NCBI RefSeq assembly: GCF_001308875.1
Contig: NZ_KQ465116.1
Coordinates: 79,738 to 143,737, forward strand
DNA from: Lysinibacillus sp. ZYM-1
GTDB taxonomy: Bacteria > Bacillota > Bacilli > Bacillales_A > Planococcaceae
Direction: 5' to 3'
DNA: 64,000 nt
In this document: positions 35,298-43,631 of the stretch, one piece after another
Numbering within the stretch: the stretch's first letter is position 1
Layout of the letters: each line of letters starts with the position of its first letter
The notes under the pieces: model-generated
Databases searched by the model: none
What the model was told of the DNA's origin: nothing
What the model saw: only the letters and a program-made list of their open reading frames with translations
Position numbers and translations under genes: made by a program

Positions 35298-36413
35298 TTA
35301 ATATGGCAAGCGGATTAGAAGCTCCGTACCTTTGCCCATTTCACTTACCCAGTCAGCACTGCCACCCACTGATTTTGCACGGTCCTTGATGGATTGTAAG
35401 CCCATTGACAGCAACTTCGTATTATTGTCAATGACAAACCCTCTTCCCTCATCACGGATTACCAATAAAATATCTGTAGACGTGACGGTAATATAAAGGG
35501 CTGCCTCCAAAACACCCGCATGGCGTCGCACATTATTTAGGGCCTCTTGAGCTACCCGAAATAATGTCTCCTCAATACGTGAGGGAAATTGTAGTACACC
35601 TGAAACCGTAACATGTAATTTTAAGCCAAGCATTTCAGCATATACTTTAATCGCTTCAAGTAAGCCATTTTCCAATCCCTTTGGTCGCAGCTGCCAAATC
35701 AATGCCCGCATTTCTGTTAATGCATCCTGTGTTAAATGCTGTATCTCTTTAAACGTTTCTTTCACATCGCTATCCTCAGTCATTTCAATACCAGCTCTCG
35801 CCGTTAACGTAACCGAGAATAATAGTTGATTGACAGAATCATGTAAATCTCGTGCTAGACGGTTACGCTCCTTTACTAGGGCCATTTCTTGTTCTTGTTT
35901 CGTCAGTAAAATTCGCTTAATAGCAGAACCCATTTGAAATGCTACCGACTCCAATAAAGCTAGCTCTTCCTCTGAAAAGCGTACAGTATCTTTAGAAGCA
36001 ACATTTAATACACCAAAACGCTCTTGTCCAGATTGAAGTGGTACAGTAGCATGATGGGTAATACCTTCATGATCCCCAACATTAGCTGCTATAGCACTTT
36101 CGATGCGTTGACATTCTATAATATTAGAAGCTTTTTTTAGCTCCTCATTGCGATAACGGGATACACACCAACAGCCGCCTTTTTTTAAATAATGACAATT
36201 GTTAAATTCCAATGCCTCTGGTAAATTTTCATGGACAACAAGCTCCGAGCGTCCCTTTGCATCAATAAAAAAAATCCAGCCTGTTTCAAAATTTGTGCCA
36301 TTTAAAAATTTGATGAGTGCTCCTTTTAGCATCGTAACAATTTCAGTTTCTTCATTTAAAAGTTCTGCAATTTCCTTTAAAATACTAATATTGGAATGCT
36401 CATTTTCCCTCAC
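35298..36413 (-). CDS. yhcY: GAF-domain sensor histidine kinase with four-Cys motif (YhcY/AirS-like)
   Basis: A 371-residue soluble HisKA_3-type kinase: N-terminal GAF domain (about 15-170), phospho-accepting His191 (ARDLHDSVNQ) and HATPase (about 270-371; EALNNVRRHA, DEGRGFV, GMGLQSIKDRA-like). The GAF domain has Cys73, Cys81, Cys83 and Cys101 (NNCHYLKKGGCWC, IIEC). Staphylococcus AirS (formerly YhcS) uses a GAF domain with a 2Fe-2S cluster to sense oxygen and redox state; the cysteine set here suggests a similar cofactor. No transmembrane helix is seen, so the kinase is cytoplasmic. Start ATG; AAAGAGGTG upstream. Confidence 0.88.
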   Translation of the reverse strand: MRENEHSNISILKEIAELLNEETEIVTMLKGALIKFLNGTNFETGWIFFIDAKGRSELVVHENLPEALEFNNCHYLKKGGCWCVSRYRNEELKKASNIIECQRIESAIAANVGDHEGITHHATVPLQSGQERFGVLNVASKDTVRFSEEELALLESVAFQMGSAIKRILLTKQEQEMALVKERNRLARDLHDSVNQLLFSVTLTARAGIEMTEDSDVKETFKEIQHLTQDALTEMRALIWQLRPKGLENGLLEAIKVYAEMLGLKLHVTVSGVLQFPSRIEETLFRVAQEALNNVRRHAGVLEAALYITVTSTDILLVIRDEGRGFVIDNNTKLLSMGLQSIKDRAKSVGGSADWVSEMGKGTELLIRLPY

Positions 36414-36595
36414 GAAAACACCTCTTCTTTAGCATTTCTATTGCTAATGATACCATTAAGGCGTTAAGCCGTCTGCATTAGCCGTTCATACTTTAGACTG
36501 AAATTATCGTCCTTATTTTGTGTAAGTTAATTTACATATAAAACTAGAACAACTATAATCGTACAAGTAGTGTTTTTATGAAGGGGAGAATCGAT

Positions 36596-37021
36596 ATGTC
36601 TAAAAAAGAGGAAAATGGCTTATTATTTATTTGGATAGTTTCTGCTGTGGCTACACTGGGTTCGTTATACTTTTCTGAAATTCGCCATTATGACCCATGT
36701 AAATTATGTTGGATACAGCGTATTTTTATGTATCCAATCGTCATCATGACAACTGTAGCCTTAATACAAAAAAATGCTCGTATTGCTGTAACAACAGCTG
36801 TTTTTTCTGTTATTGGAGGCTGTATCTCACTCTATCATTACGGCATTCAAAAGCTTAGTTTTTTAGCGGAAAATGCCCCTTCTTGTGGTGCTGTATCATG
36901 TACAGGACAATATATTAACTGGTTAGGCTTTATTACTATTCCATTTTTAGCATTAACTGCATTTATTTTAATTGCAGGCGCAAGCATCTATTTAATAAAA
37001 GCTACAAAAGCTGCAAAATAA
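36596..37021 (+). CDS. bdbC: BdbC/DsbB-family disulfide oxidoreductase
   Basis: A 141-residue, four-helix membrane protein that reoxidises thiol-disulfide oxidoreductases with quinone. Two active cysteine pairs are visible: Cys35-Cys38 (DPCKLCWIQR) and Cys97-Cys102 (SCGAVSC). The partner DsbA-like BdbD is not adjacent. I chose the ATG at 36596, since AAGGGGAG lies 8 nt upstream; an earlier in-frame ATG would add 6 residues. A terminator follows. Confidence 0.95.
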   Translation: MSKKEENGLLFIWIVSAVATLGSLYFSEIRHYDPCKLCWIQRIFMYPIVIMTTVALIQKNARIAVTTAVFSVIGGCISLYHYGIQKLSFLAENAPSCGAVSCTGQYINWLGFITIPFLALTAFILIAGASIYLIKATKAAK

Positions 37022-37027
37022 TCGAGG

Positions 37028-37055
37028 GACCGTGTTCTACCATTGGAATACGGTC
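37028..37055 (+). terminator. Terminator after bdbC
   Basis: A 10-bp stem (GACCGTGTTC / GAATACGGTC), followed by TTTTC; the RluA gene begins 20 bp later. Confidence 0.75.
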
Positions 37056-37075
37056 TTTTCTACGGAGGAAGATCA

Positions 37076-37915
37076 ATGTTTCTTTATGCATTCAACGAAG
37101 ATAACTTAACGATTGAAGAGCTGTTACGTAATCACTGGCGACTGGGCAAAAAGCTCGTACATGAATTACGTATGGCAAAAGCTATTACATTAGCTAATGA
37201 CGAACTTGTTCAATGGAATACTCCTTTACAGGTAGGAACTATTGTCAAATTTACATTCCCAATCCCAACATCTAGCTATAAACCAACACCTGTTTGTGCG
37301 ATTGATATAGTCTATGAGGATGATCATTGTTTAATCGTATCGAAGCCAAAGGGTATGGCAACACATCCCAATGATGAACGGGATACGCATACCTGTATGA
37401 ACCATGTCATGGCACATATTAAAGAACAAGGTGGGGTTTATGCAGAGCATGTCCATCGATTAGATAAAGGGACACAAGGTTTATTACTCGTAGCAAAACA
37501 TCCTTTAGCAAAATCAATTTTTGATCGAATGATTGAAGAAAAATCGATTATTCGGACGTATGCTGCAGAGGTACAAGGTAATATACGCACCTCAACCGGC
37601 ACCATTTCTGAGTCCATTGGCAAAGATCGACACCATGCTTCTAGACGTGTTGTGTCTAATTCTGGACAGCATGCAGTGACACACTATGAAGTTGTGGCAC
37701 GCTATAAAAATTCTTGTGTTGTCCATCTGATTCTTGAAACTGGTCGAACACATCAAATTCGTGTCCATTTAGCCTATATCGGTCATCCAATTATTGGCGA
37801 TACGATGTACGGTGCAAGAGAAACCGCAAGTGATGACTATGAACTTCATGCTATACAATTAGAATTTGACCATCCATTTTTAAATAAACGCATTATAGTC
37901 AAGGACGAGCAATAA
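37076..37915 (+). CDS. RluA-family pseudouridine synthase
   Basis: A 279-residue rRNA/tRNA pseudouridine synthase. An N-terminal S4-like segment precedes the catalytic domain with motif HRLDKGTQGLLLVAK (catalytic Asp130) and the later segments TGRTHQIRVHLAYIGHPIIGD. The exact uridine target is unknown. Start ATG directly after GGAGGAAG; the longer in-frame start would lie inside the bdbC terminator and is unlikely. Ends in a strong terminator. Confidence 0.93.
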   Translation: MFLYAFNEDNLTIEELLRNHWRLGKKLVHELRMAKAITLANDELVQWNTPLQVGTIVKFTFPIPTSSYKPTPVCAIDIVYEDDHCLIVSKPKGMATHPNDERDTHTCMNHVMAHIKEQGGVYAEHVHRLDKGTQGLLLVAKHPLAKSIFDRMIEEKSIIRTYAAEVQGNIRTSTGTISESIGKDRHHASRRVVSNSGQHAVTHYEVVARYKNSCVVHLILETGRTHQIRVHLAYIGHPIIGDTMYGARETASDDYELHAIQLEFDHPFLNKRIIVKDEQ

Positions 37916-37918
37916 CAA

Positions 37919-37955
37919 AAAAATCCCGCTTCTCTATTACGAAAGCGGGATTTTT
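37919..37955. terminator. Bidirectional terminator
   Basis: A perfect 13-bp stem (AAAAATCCCGCTT / AAGCGGGATTTTT) between convergent genes. Confidence 0.95.
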
Positions 37956-37963
37956 ACATAAAA

Positions 37964-38794
37964 CTAAAAATCAAATTTAAAATGATCAGGATCTTGCCCA
38001 AATCGTTGATTACGATTTAATGTTGCCATCTTCTCCATTTGTACTTGTGTTAATTCAAAGTCAAAAATCTGTGCATTTTCTTCGATTCGACTCGGTGTCA
38101 CTGACTTAGGAATAATCAGTGTGTCATTTTGTAAATGCCAACGTAACACTACCTGAGCGGCCGTCTTGCCGATTTCCCTGCCGATTTCCACGATGGTAGG
38201 ATCATCAAGTACGCCACCTCGTCCTAATGGTGACCATGCAGTAACAGCAATCTGGTGTTCAAGACAAAATGTGCTTAATGCTTGCTGTTGTAAATATGGA
38301 TGTACTTCCACCTGATTAACCATCGGCGCCATATTGGCCTTTGCCAGTATTTTTTCTAAATGATGCTCATGATGGTTTGAAACACCTGTTGCACGAATTA
38401 ATTTTTCATCGTATAGGCGCTCAATCGCACGATATGTTTCTTCAAATGTTTCTGGAACAGCCCAATGTGTTAAATATAAATCTACATAATCCATATTTAA
38501 TTTCTTGAGTGATACTTCAAAAGCACGTAATGTTTCATCATATCCTTGGTCATTATTCCATACTTTTGTTGTGACAAATATATTACTACGTGGAACACCT
38601 GAATGACGAATAGCTTCTCCTACCTCTACCTCATTCCCATACAAGGATGCTGTATCGATAGCTCGATAACCAAACTTCAACGCTGTATCGATGGATTGTA
38701 ATGTTTCTTCATGATCTGTCATTTTGTAAACACCTAAGCCGAAGCGAGGCATTTCTACTCCATTTGATAATGTTTTCGTTGATTGTAAATGCAC
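37964..38794 (-). CDS. Aldo/keto reductase (AKR5-like, YvgN/YtbE type)
   Basis: A 276-residue NADPH-dependent reductase with the AKR tetrad Asp47, Tyr52, Lys77 and His110 (AIDTASLYGNE, TTKVWN, YLTHWAVP) and the cofactor segment IIPKSVTPSRIEEN. Relatives in Bacillus reduce methylglyoxal and other aldehydes. The C-terminus is short and aromatic (GQDPDHFKFDF), as in that group. Start ATG with AAAGGGGTTGTG. Confidence 0.94.
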   Translation of the reverse strand: MHLQSTKTLSNGVEMPRFGLGVYKMTDHEETLQSIDTALKFGYRAIDTASLYGNEVEVGEAIRHSGVPRSNIFVTTKVWNNDQGYDETLRAFEVSLKKLNMDYVDLYLTHWAVPETFEETYRAIERLYDEKLIRATGVSNHHEHHLEKILAKANMAPMVNQVEVHPYLQQQALSTFCLEHQIAVTAWSPLGRGGVLDDPTIVEIGREIGKTAAQVVLRWHLQNDTLIIPKSVTPSRIEENAQIFDFELTQVQMEKMATLNRNQRFGQDPDHFKFDF

Positions 38795-38878
38795 GAATCA
38801 CAACCCCTTTCTTTTTCCTAGTACCATTATACAAAAAATTGGATTTAAGAAAACTAAGGAAGCTGCTGTTCTTAAACA

Positions 38879-39049
38879 TTATTCATTCTTTTCTTCGATA
38901 TCTTCCAATTGAATGGGATCAGAAATCCGCTCATCCTCTGCAAGCTCTAGACCATCACGTAAATGCTCCATTTGTTTGCCCAAATCTTTTAATTCTTTCA
39001 TATCTCTCGCCATCGTACCATTTTCAATGTTTGGCACTTTTTTTTCCAT
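38879..39049 (-). CDS. Small acidic hypothetical protein
   Basis: A 56-residue soluble protein, strongly charged (MEKKVPNIENGTMARDMKEL, ending EDIEEKNE). The ATG follows a near-perfect GGAGGTGATC ribosome binding site. It is probably helical with a short coiled coil (DMKELKDLGKQMEHLRDGLE). No family recognised. It lies between the AKR gene and a divergent miniprotein. Confidence 0.7.
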   Translation of the reverse strand: MEKKVPNIENGTMARDMKELKDLGKQMEHLRDGLELAEDERISDPIQLEDIEEKNE

Positions 39050-39194
39050 AATGATCACCTCCTATATAGTTTTCCCGATAACGATATGTTTGAACCATTT
39101 CTGACATATTTTATTCAGCTATGTCGTTTCATTTTTATAGTAGATAGGCTATACTAAAAAAAGATGTCTTTATAAACATGAGGAGGGTACTTCC

Positions 39195-39287
39195 ATGAAA
39201 TTATTATTAATCATTGGTGTAACAGTTGCTTTCTTAACAGCTATTTTTACTGCTGGATACGAAGGCGACTACAAAACAGACAAATAA
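39195..39287 (+). CDS. 30-residue single-helix miniprotein
   Basis: ATG after a strong AGGAGGG site; hydrophobic helix LLLIIGVTVAFLTAIFTAG, then a polar tail ending in KTDK. It may be a membrane-inserted microprotein. It has its own terminator 10 bp after the stop, and a promoter-like TATACTAAAA lies upstream, so it is a self-contained gene. No family known to me. Confidence 0.7.
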   Translation: MKLLLIIGVTVAFLTAIFTAGYEGDYKTDK

Positions 39288-39296
39288 TATCTCAAG

Positions 39297-39332
39297 AAAA
39301 TCACTAAGCATTTTGAAAGGCTTAGTGATTTT
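39297..39332 (+). terminator. Terminator after the miniprotein gene
   Basis: A 13-bp stem (AAAATCACTAAGC / GCTTAGTGATTTT), followed by CTTTTTTT. Confidence 0.93.
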
Positions 39333-39440
39333 CTTTTTTTGTGGAACAATAGAAATACTTGACTTTCCTTTATTTTTAAAATAAACTAACTTACATAAAG
39401 TAACTTAATGAAAAAAGATAACTATTTGGAGGTATCCTAT

Positions 39441-40286
39441 ATGCATTTCCATGAAAAACCGAACACATATGTAACGAATGTTGAATTAAAAGTAAGCGAT
39501 TTACAACGTTCTTTAACCTTTTATCAAGAAGTCATTGGCTTTAAAATTTTACAGCAAGAATCACATAAAGCTATGTTAACTGCAGATGGAGAAACAGCTC
39601 TTTTAACCATTGTTCAGCCTGAAACAGTAGAAGAAAAACTAAGTATGACGACTGGGCTATATCATTTCGCATTACTGTTACCAGCTCGACGTGATTTAGC
39701 AAATATTATTACGCATTTTCAAGAAAATGGCGTATATCTTGGGGCTTCTGATCATGCTGTCAGTGAAGCACTTTATTTAAATGATCCTGATCATAACGGT
39801 ATTGAGGTGTATGCTGATCGCCCTGAAAATCAATGGACATGGCATGTGGATCAAGTGCATATGGTGACTGAGCCATTAAATATTCTATCGATCTTAGAAG
39901 AAGGTGATGGAAACTGGAATGGACTTCCTGAAGGTACAGTCATGGGACATATTCACTTATCTGTTTCCAACTTAGCAGAGGCTGAGGAATTTTATACAAA
40001 GGGCCTAGGATATGATATTGTCTCCCGCTATGGTTCACAGGCATTATTTATTTCTACAGGTCGTTATCACCATCACATTGGCTTAAACACTTGGCACTCA
40101 GAAAGAGCTCCAAAGCTTGGAGAAAACCAAGTGGGCTTAAAAACATACTCATTACGTTTAGATAATGAAGAACAAGCAGCAACGATGAAAGCAAACCTTC
40201 GTGCAATGGGTGCACCTGTTATAGATATAGCTGGAGGATTCCAAACTGAGGACCCTGCTGGAAATGTTGTATTGTTGAAACTTTAG
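39441..40286 (+). CDS. catE: Catechol-2,3-dioxygenase-like VOC protein
   Basis: A 281-residue protein of two vicinal-oxygen-chelate modules (about 10-130 and 170-281). Seen: ELKVSDLQRSLTFYQEVIG, YLNDPDHNGIEVYADRP, MGHIHLSVSNLAEAEEFY and HHIGLN, which supply the metal-binding His/His/Glu pattern of extradiol dioxygenases. Length and sequence are like B. subtilis CatE (YfiE), which breaks down catechol and quinone compounds, usually with catD. Here no catD is adjacent. Start ATG after TTGGAGG. An imperfect repeat ACTTAC/GTAACT lies around 39390 and could be an operator. Confidence 0.88.
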   Translation: MHFHEKPNTYVTNVELKVSDLQRSLTFYQEVIGFKILQQESHKAMLTADGETALLTIVQPETVEEKLSMTTGLYHFALLLPARRDLANIITHFQENGVYLGASDHAVSEALYLNDPDHNGIEVYADRPENQWTWHVDQVHMVTEPLNILSILEEGDGNWNGLPEGTVMGHIHLSVSNLAEAEEFYTKGLGYDIVSRYGSQALFISTGRYHHHIGLNTWHSERAPKLGENQVGLKTYSLRLDNEEQAATMKANLRAMGAPVIDIAGGFQTEDPAGNVVLLKL

Positions 40287-40288
40287 TA

Positions 40289-40320
40289 AAAAGCAGTTCT
40301 CATAAGTGAGAACTGCTTTT
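40289..40320. terminator. Bidirectional terminator
   Basis: A perfect 14-bp stem (AAAAGCAGTTCTCA / TGAGAACTGCTTTT) with a 4-nt loop between convergent catE and trmL. Confidence 0.93.
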
Positions 40321-40321
40321 G

Positions 40322-40795
40322 TTAATGTAACCCTGGATATCCTTGTTGTCGCAATGCCTCATATATAACAATCGCAGCGGTATTAGATAAATTGAGCGAA
40401 CGTACATGATCACTTTGCGGAATACGTAAGCACATATTTCGGCGTTCATATGCAAAGTCCTTCGGCAAGCCTGTTGTTTCTTTTCCAAACATAAAGTAAA
40501 TATCACGATCTTTATCAGAAAAATCATGTGTCGTGAACGGCTCATCACTATATGTTTCGATTAAATAAACATCTCCATTTTTGGAATACTCTATAAAATC
40601 ATCAAGGGAATCATGATAGACAATATTCACACTATGCCAATAATCTAAGCCAGCACGTTTTAGCATTTTATCGTCCGTTGAAAAGCCTAGTGGACGAATT
40701 AAATGTAACGATGTATTTGTGCCAGCACAGGTGCGAGCAATATTCCCTGTATTAGCTGGAATTTCTGGTTGATATAAAACGATATGCAATGGCAT
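40322..40795 (-). CDS. trmL: tRNA (cytidine/uridine-34-2'-O)-methyltransferase TrmL
   Basis: A 157-residue SPOUT methyltransferase that methylates the wobble ribose of leucine tRNAs. Hallmarks: YQPEIPANTGNIARTCAG at the N-terminus, the knot segments YFMFGKETTGLP and RIPQSDHVRSLNLSNTAAIV. Length is normal. A cognate substrate, tRNA-Leu(CAA), is encoded in the same window. Start ATG; AAGGAAGTG upstream. It follows a queG gene and a small ORF on the same strand. Confidence 0.96.
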   Translation of the reverse strand: MPLHIVLYQPEIPANTGNIARTCAGTNTSLHLIRPLGFSTDDKMLKRAGLDYWHSVNIVYHDSLDDFIEYSKNGDVYLIETYSDEPFTTHDFSDKDRDIYFMFGKETTGLPKDFAYERRNMCLRIPQSDHVRSLNLSNTAAIVIYEALRQQGYPGLH

Positions 40796-40822
40796 AATGA
40801 TACACTTCCTTATTGTAAGAAT

Positions 40823-40927
40823 TTAGTAGGAACTCGTTTTACATTGAGCCGGTTCCTTTGCTTTCAGCTTCACGCCAAGTGCTCTGCTCGTTTGAACAAA
40901 ATCACCCTTTGTTCCTTCATTCACCAT
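40823..40927 (-). CDS. Candidate 34-residue ORF coupled to queG
   Basis: The ATG overlaps the queG stop (TAATG), an arrangement typical of coupled genes. The predicted peptide MVNEGTKGDFVQTSRALGVK... is basic and soluble and ends at TAA. It could be a real short protein or the decayed start of a longer gene. No family recognised. Confidence 0.35.
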   Translation of the reverse strand: MVNEGTKGDFVQTSRALGVKLKAKEPAQCKTSSY

Positions 40928-42057
40928 TACTGAAAAAACTGCAACCCTTTGCGAATTTCGTTAAGTACTTCTTCATCCTGCTCATCAGCAACAGCTTCAA
41001 GTAAGGCAAAATTAGCTTGTTCTCCACCTATCTTGCCTAAAGCCCATGCAGCAGTGCCTCGAATGACTGGACGATCATCTTTATTGAGGAGGTCGATTAA
41101 ATCTGGTATGGCTGCTTCCTCTTTAAAATGAGCAAGTGCCAATATGGCATTTCGTTGAATGGGCTTTTTACCTCGCCATGAGCCTGAAACGTGGCCAAAC
41201 TTCGTCTTAAATTCTCGATTAGAAATCGTTAATAGGGGTGTTAGTAATGGTTTGGCAAGCTCTGGATCTGGCATAAATTCTTCATGAATCCAATTAATTT
41301 TTCCTTTATTTTTGGGACACACTGTCTGGCACGTATCACAGCCATAGAGACGGTTGCCAATGTGGTTACGAAACTCATCAGGAAGTGTTCCCTTTGTTTG
41401 AGTGAGGAAGGCAATACAACGTTGCGCATCCAATTGTCCTCCTTGGATTAATGCTCCGGTTGGACAAACATCCAAGCATAGGCGACACTCTCCACATTCA
41501 TCCTCCATTGGCTTATCTGGTGCGAATGGAATATTGGTGATGAGCTCTCCTAAATACACGTAAGACCCAAATTCAGGCGTTATAATCGAACAGTTTTTAC
41601 CGCTCCAGCCTATCCCTGCACGTTCTGCTACAGCACGGTCTACAAGTGCACCCGTATCCACCATCGACTCAATACGTACACCTTCGACATGTTCCTCGAG
41701 CCAAGCAGATAATAACTTCAAGCGTTCACGTAGTGCTGTATGATAATCGACACCCCATGAAGCACGGCAAAATATCCCTCGTCTTGCTCCTTTTTTTCCA
41801 ATAGGTGCATTTTGCATACGTGAGGGATAAGCAACAGCTATCGCAACAATACTCTCTGCTTCATCTAATAATTGAAGGGGTTCGGTACGTTTTTCAATAT
41901 CACTTTCTTCAAAGCCAGACTGGTAGCCAAGCTCCTGCTGACGACGCAGTCGGTTTTTTAATTCTGTAAAGGGAGCCGCGGTTGTAAAACCTATTTTATC
42001 AACGCCAATGGACATTGCATATGCCACAAAATCACGTTGTAGGTCATGTATGTTCAT
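40927..42057 (-). CDS. queG: Epoxyqueuosine reductase QueG
   Basis: A cobalamin- and iron-sulfur-dependent enzyme for the last step of queuosine synthesis in tRNA. The 376-residue product has two 4Fe-4S clusters (CGECRLCLDVCPTGAL, CDTCQTVCPKNKG), the catalytic domain with MVDTGALVDRAVAERAGIGW, and a C-terminal HEAT-repeat extension from about residue 290 (WALGKIGGEQANF). The acceptor tRNAs (Asn, Asp, His, Tyr with GUN anticodons) all occur in the window. Start ATG; AAGGAGTTGG upstream. Confidence 0.96.
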   Translation of the reverse strand: MNIHDLQRDFVAYAMSIGVDKIGFTTAAPFTELKNRLRRQQELGYQSGFEESDIEKRTEPLQLLDEAESIVAIAVAYPSRMQNAPIGKKGARRGIFCRASWGVDYHTALRERLKLLSAWLEEHVEGVRIESMVDTGALVDRAVAERAGIGWSGKNCSIITPEFGSYVYLGELITNIPFAPDKPMEDECGECRLCLDVCPTGALIQGGQLDAQRCIAFLTQTKGTLPDEFRNHIGNRLYGCDTCQTVCPKNKGKINWIHEEFMPDPELAKPLLTPLLTISNREFKTKFGHVSGSWRGKKPIQRNAILALAHFKEEAAIPDLIDLLNKDDRPVIRGTAAWALGKIGGEQANFALLEAVADEQDEEVLNEIRKGLQFFQ

Positions 42058-42116
42058 TTTATTTCCAACTCCTTACATGGTACAATAATAGAAATAGATA
42101 AAGTAGGTGATGTTCT

Positions 42117-42806
42117 TTGGAAATTTCCATTAACGAATCTCTATTAGCACAACATCCCGAGCTAAAAATCGGCATTATTCATTATACCAAAATTGTTGTA
42201 GCAGAATCCCCTCAAATGATTAAAGGTCGAATGCAATTGTATCAGGAAAACCTTTCGTTAGAAATGCAGGACCTTCCTGTGACCCAACGTGAGGGTATTG
42301 CAGAATGGCGAGGGCTATGGAAGAAGCTAGGTGCAGATCCAAATCGTTATCGTCACTCAGCTGAAAGTCTTATGCGTCGAATTAGTAAACAAAACTATTT
42401 AACACCGTTTCATTCTGGTGTGGATTTAAATAACTTCTTCTCTCTTCAATATGAAATTCCAATTGGTCTGTATGATGTAGCCCACATCAGTGGATCTATA
42501 GAAATAGCTCTTGGCCATGAAGAAATTGGTTATGAGGGTTTAAATGGGCGTTTTAATACTTTAAATAAGATACTCTACAGTCGCGATGAAGAGGGAGCAT
42601 TTGGTTCTCCATTTGTCGATTCTAAACGTACAGCTGTTACTGAGAAAACAACTGAGGCGCTACATATTTTTTACCTCAGACCATCATTAACCCATGAAGC
42701 AGCGAATGAACTTTTGGCGTCAGCAGGGAAAATGTTTAACCAAATTCATGGCGGTGACTATCAAATTGCCCTCTTGTCAAATAATGCGCCATCTACAACA
42801 CTATAA
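42117..42806 (+). CDS. B3/B4 tRNA-binding domain protein
   Basis: A 229-residue protein with the B3/B4 fold known from phenylalanyl-tRNA synthetase beta subunits (WRGLWKKLGADPNRYRHSAE, GVDLNNFFSLQYEIPIGLYD). Stand-alone B3/B4 proteins are thought to edit mischarged tRNA or act as peptide/tRNA-binding factors. Start is TTG, with GTAGGTGATG upstream. It probably forms an operon with the following gene, 14 bp away. Divergent from queG. Confidence 0.88.
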   Translation: MEISINESLLAQHPELKIGIIHYTKIVVAESPQMIKGRMQLYQENLSLEMQDLPVTQREGIAEWRGLWKKLGADPNRYRHSAESLMRRISKQNYLTPFHSGVDLNNFFSLQYEIPIGLYDVAHISGSIEIALGHEEIGYEGLNGRFNTLNKILYSRDEEGAFGSPFVDSKRTAVTEKTTEALHIFYLRPSLTHEAANELLASAGKMFNQIHGGDYQIALLSNNAPSTTL

Positions 42807-42820
42807 AAGGACGTGTTCTC

Positions 42821-43330
42821 GTGATCAATCTTGCAGAAGCTGTTAAACTAAAAAGTATTTTAGGAAAGAAAACTCAAGAGCTTATTAGTGAATTACATCG
42901 TAGTGCTTTCGTGACAGTAGAAAAGGGACAAGCTCCTAAAACAAGTAACCGTGCACTCCCTCTTATTGAAGCTGAGTTAGCACAAGTTCGTCTAGATACA
43001 CGTACGTTAGATCGTTTAATATATGAAGCAAACATCCAAAACGTAGTAGACTTTAAAGATCAGAAGCTAGCACTAGTAGAAGCGATCGAACTTGCTACGC
43101 AGCTTCGTGCTGAAGCTGAATTATGTAAGGAATTTAGTATGCGGGAAAAAGAAAGCGTCCGATTTGGCTATGGTGAAGGTGCAATGTTGTACGAAATCGC
43201 ATTATATGAGCCTGATGACTATCGGGAGCGTGCAATGAAACTTGAAAAAGAGGCACATAAACTATCCAATCTTATTAATTCAAAAAATTACAGTATACAA
43301 ATTAACTTTGATGATTCCCTTTATTTCTAG
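42821..43330 (+). CDS. Helical hypothetical protein, possibly DIP1984-like
   Basis: A 169-residue mostly helical protein (NLAEAVKLKSILGKKTQELI, LDTRTLDRLIYEANIQNVV). The start and the heptad-like middle recall DIP1984/septicolysin-type proteins, but the match is from memory and weak. GTG start with AAAGGACG upstream. It follows the B3/B4 gene by 14 bp, so the two are probably co-transcribed. Confidence 0.6.
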   Translation: MINLAEAVKLKSILGKKTQELISELHRSAFVTVEKGQAPKTSNRALPLIEAELAQVRLDTRTLDRLIYEANIQNVVDFKDQKLALVEAIELATQLRAEAELCKEFSMREKESVRFGYGEGAMLYEIALYEPDDYRERAMKLEKEAHKLSNLINSKNYSIQINFDDSLYF

Positions 43331-43631
43331 TCTCGGGGCGGTGAGACTCCAAACCGAGTTGGATGTGCTGTTTTCAAATATAGCTTTTTTAGCTAATTTA
43401 GTTAAAAACCAATGACAAGTTACCTGTTACTGTATGACCGATGACTAATGACCAACTATAGGCAAAAGCCATACTCAAAACAACTTGATTCCGTTTGAAA
43501 ACGCCATCCAAGGCTCTCCAACATTTATGTATGGAGAGCTTTTTCATGCGTATATATGTAAAAAAATTCCGATGTCTAGTTTGCCCCATTCAAGGACAAA
43601 ATGGAAGTATCTATTCGAAAGGGGTCATACA
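43331..43631 (+). promoter_or_regulatory. Intergenic leader before catalase, with terminator hairpin
   Basis: The 300-bp gap holds a CTCGG/CCGAG stem near 43333-43357 and a terminator hairpin at 43510-43544 (AAGGCTCTCCA / TGGAGAGCTTTTT), the latter about 90 bp before the catalase start. It may simply end the upstream operon. I see no PerR box consensus that I would trust. Confidence 0.45.

Noticed and set aside
43485..43631. Longer N-terminus for catalase
   Set aside because: The upstream frame runs through a terminator hairpin and has no ribosome binding site, while AAAGGGG precedes the internal ATG.
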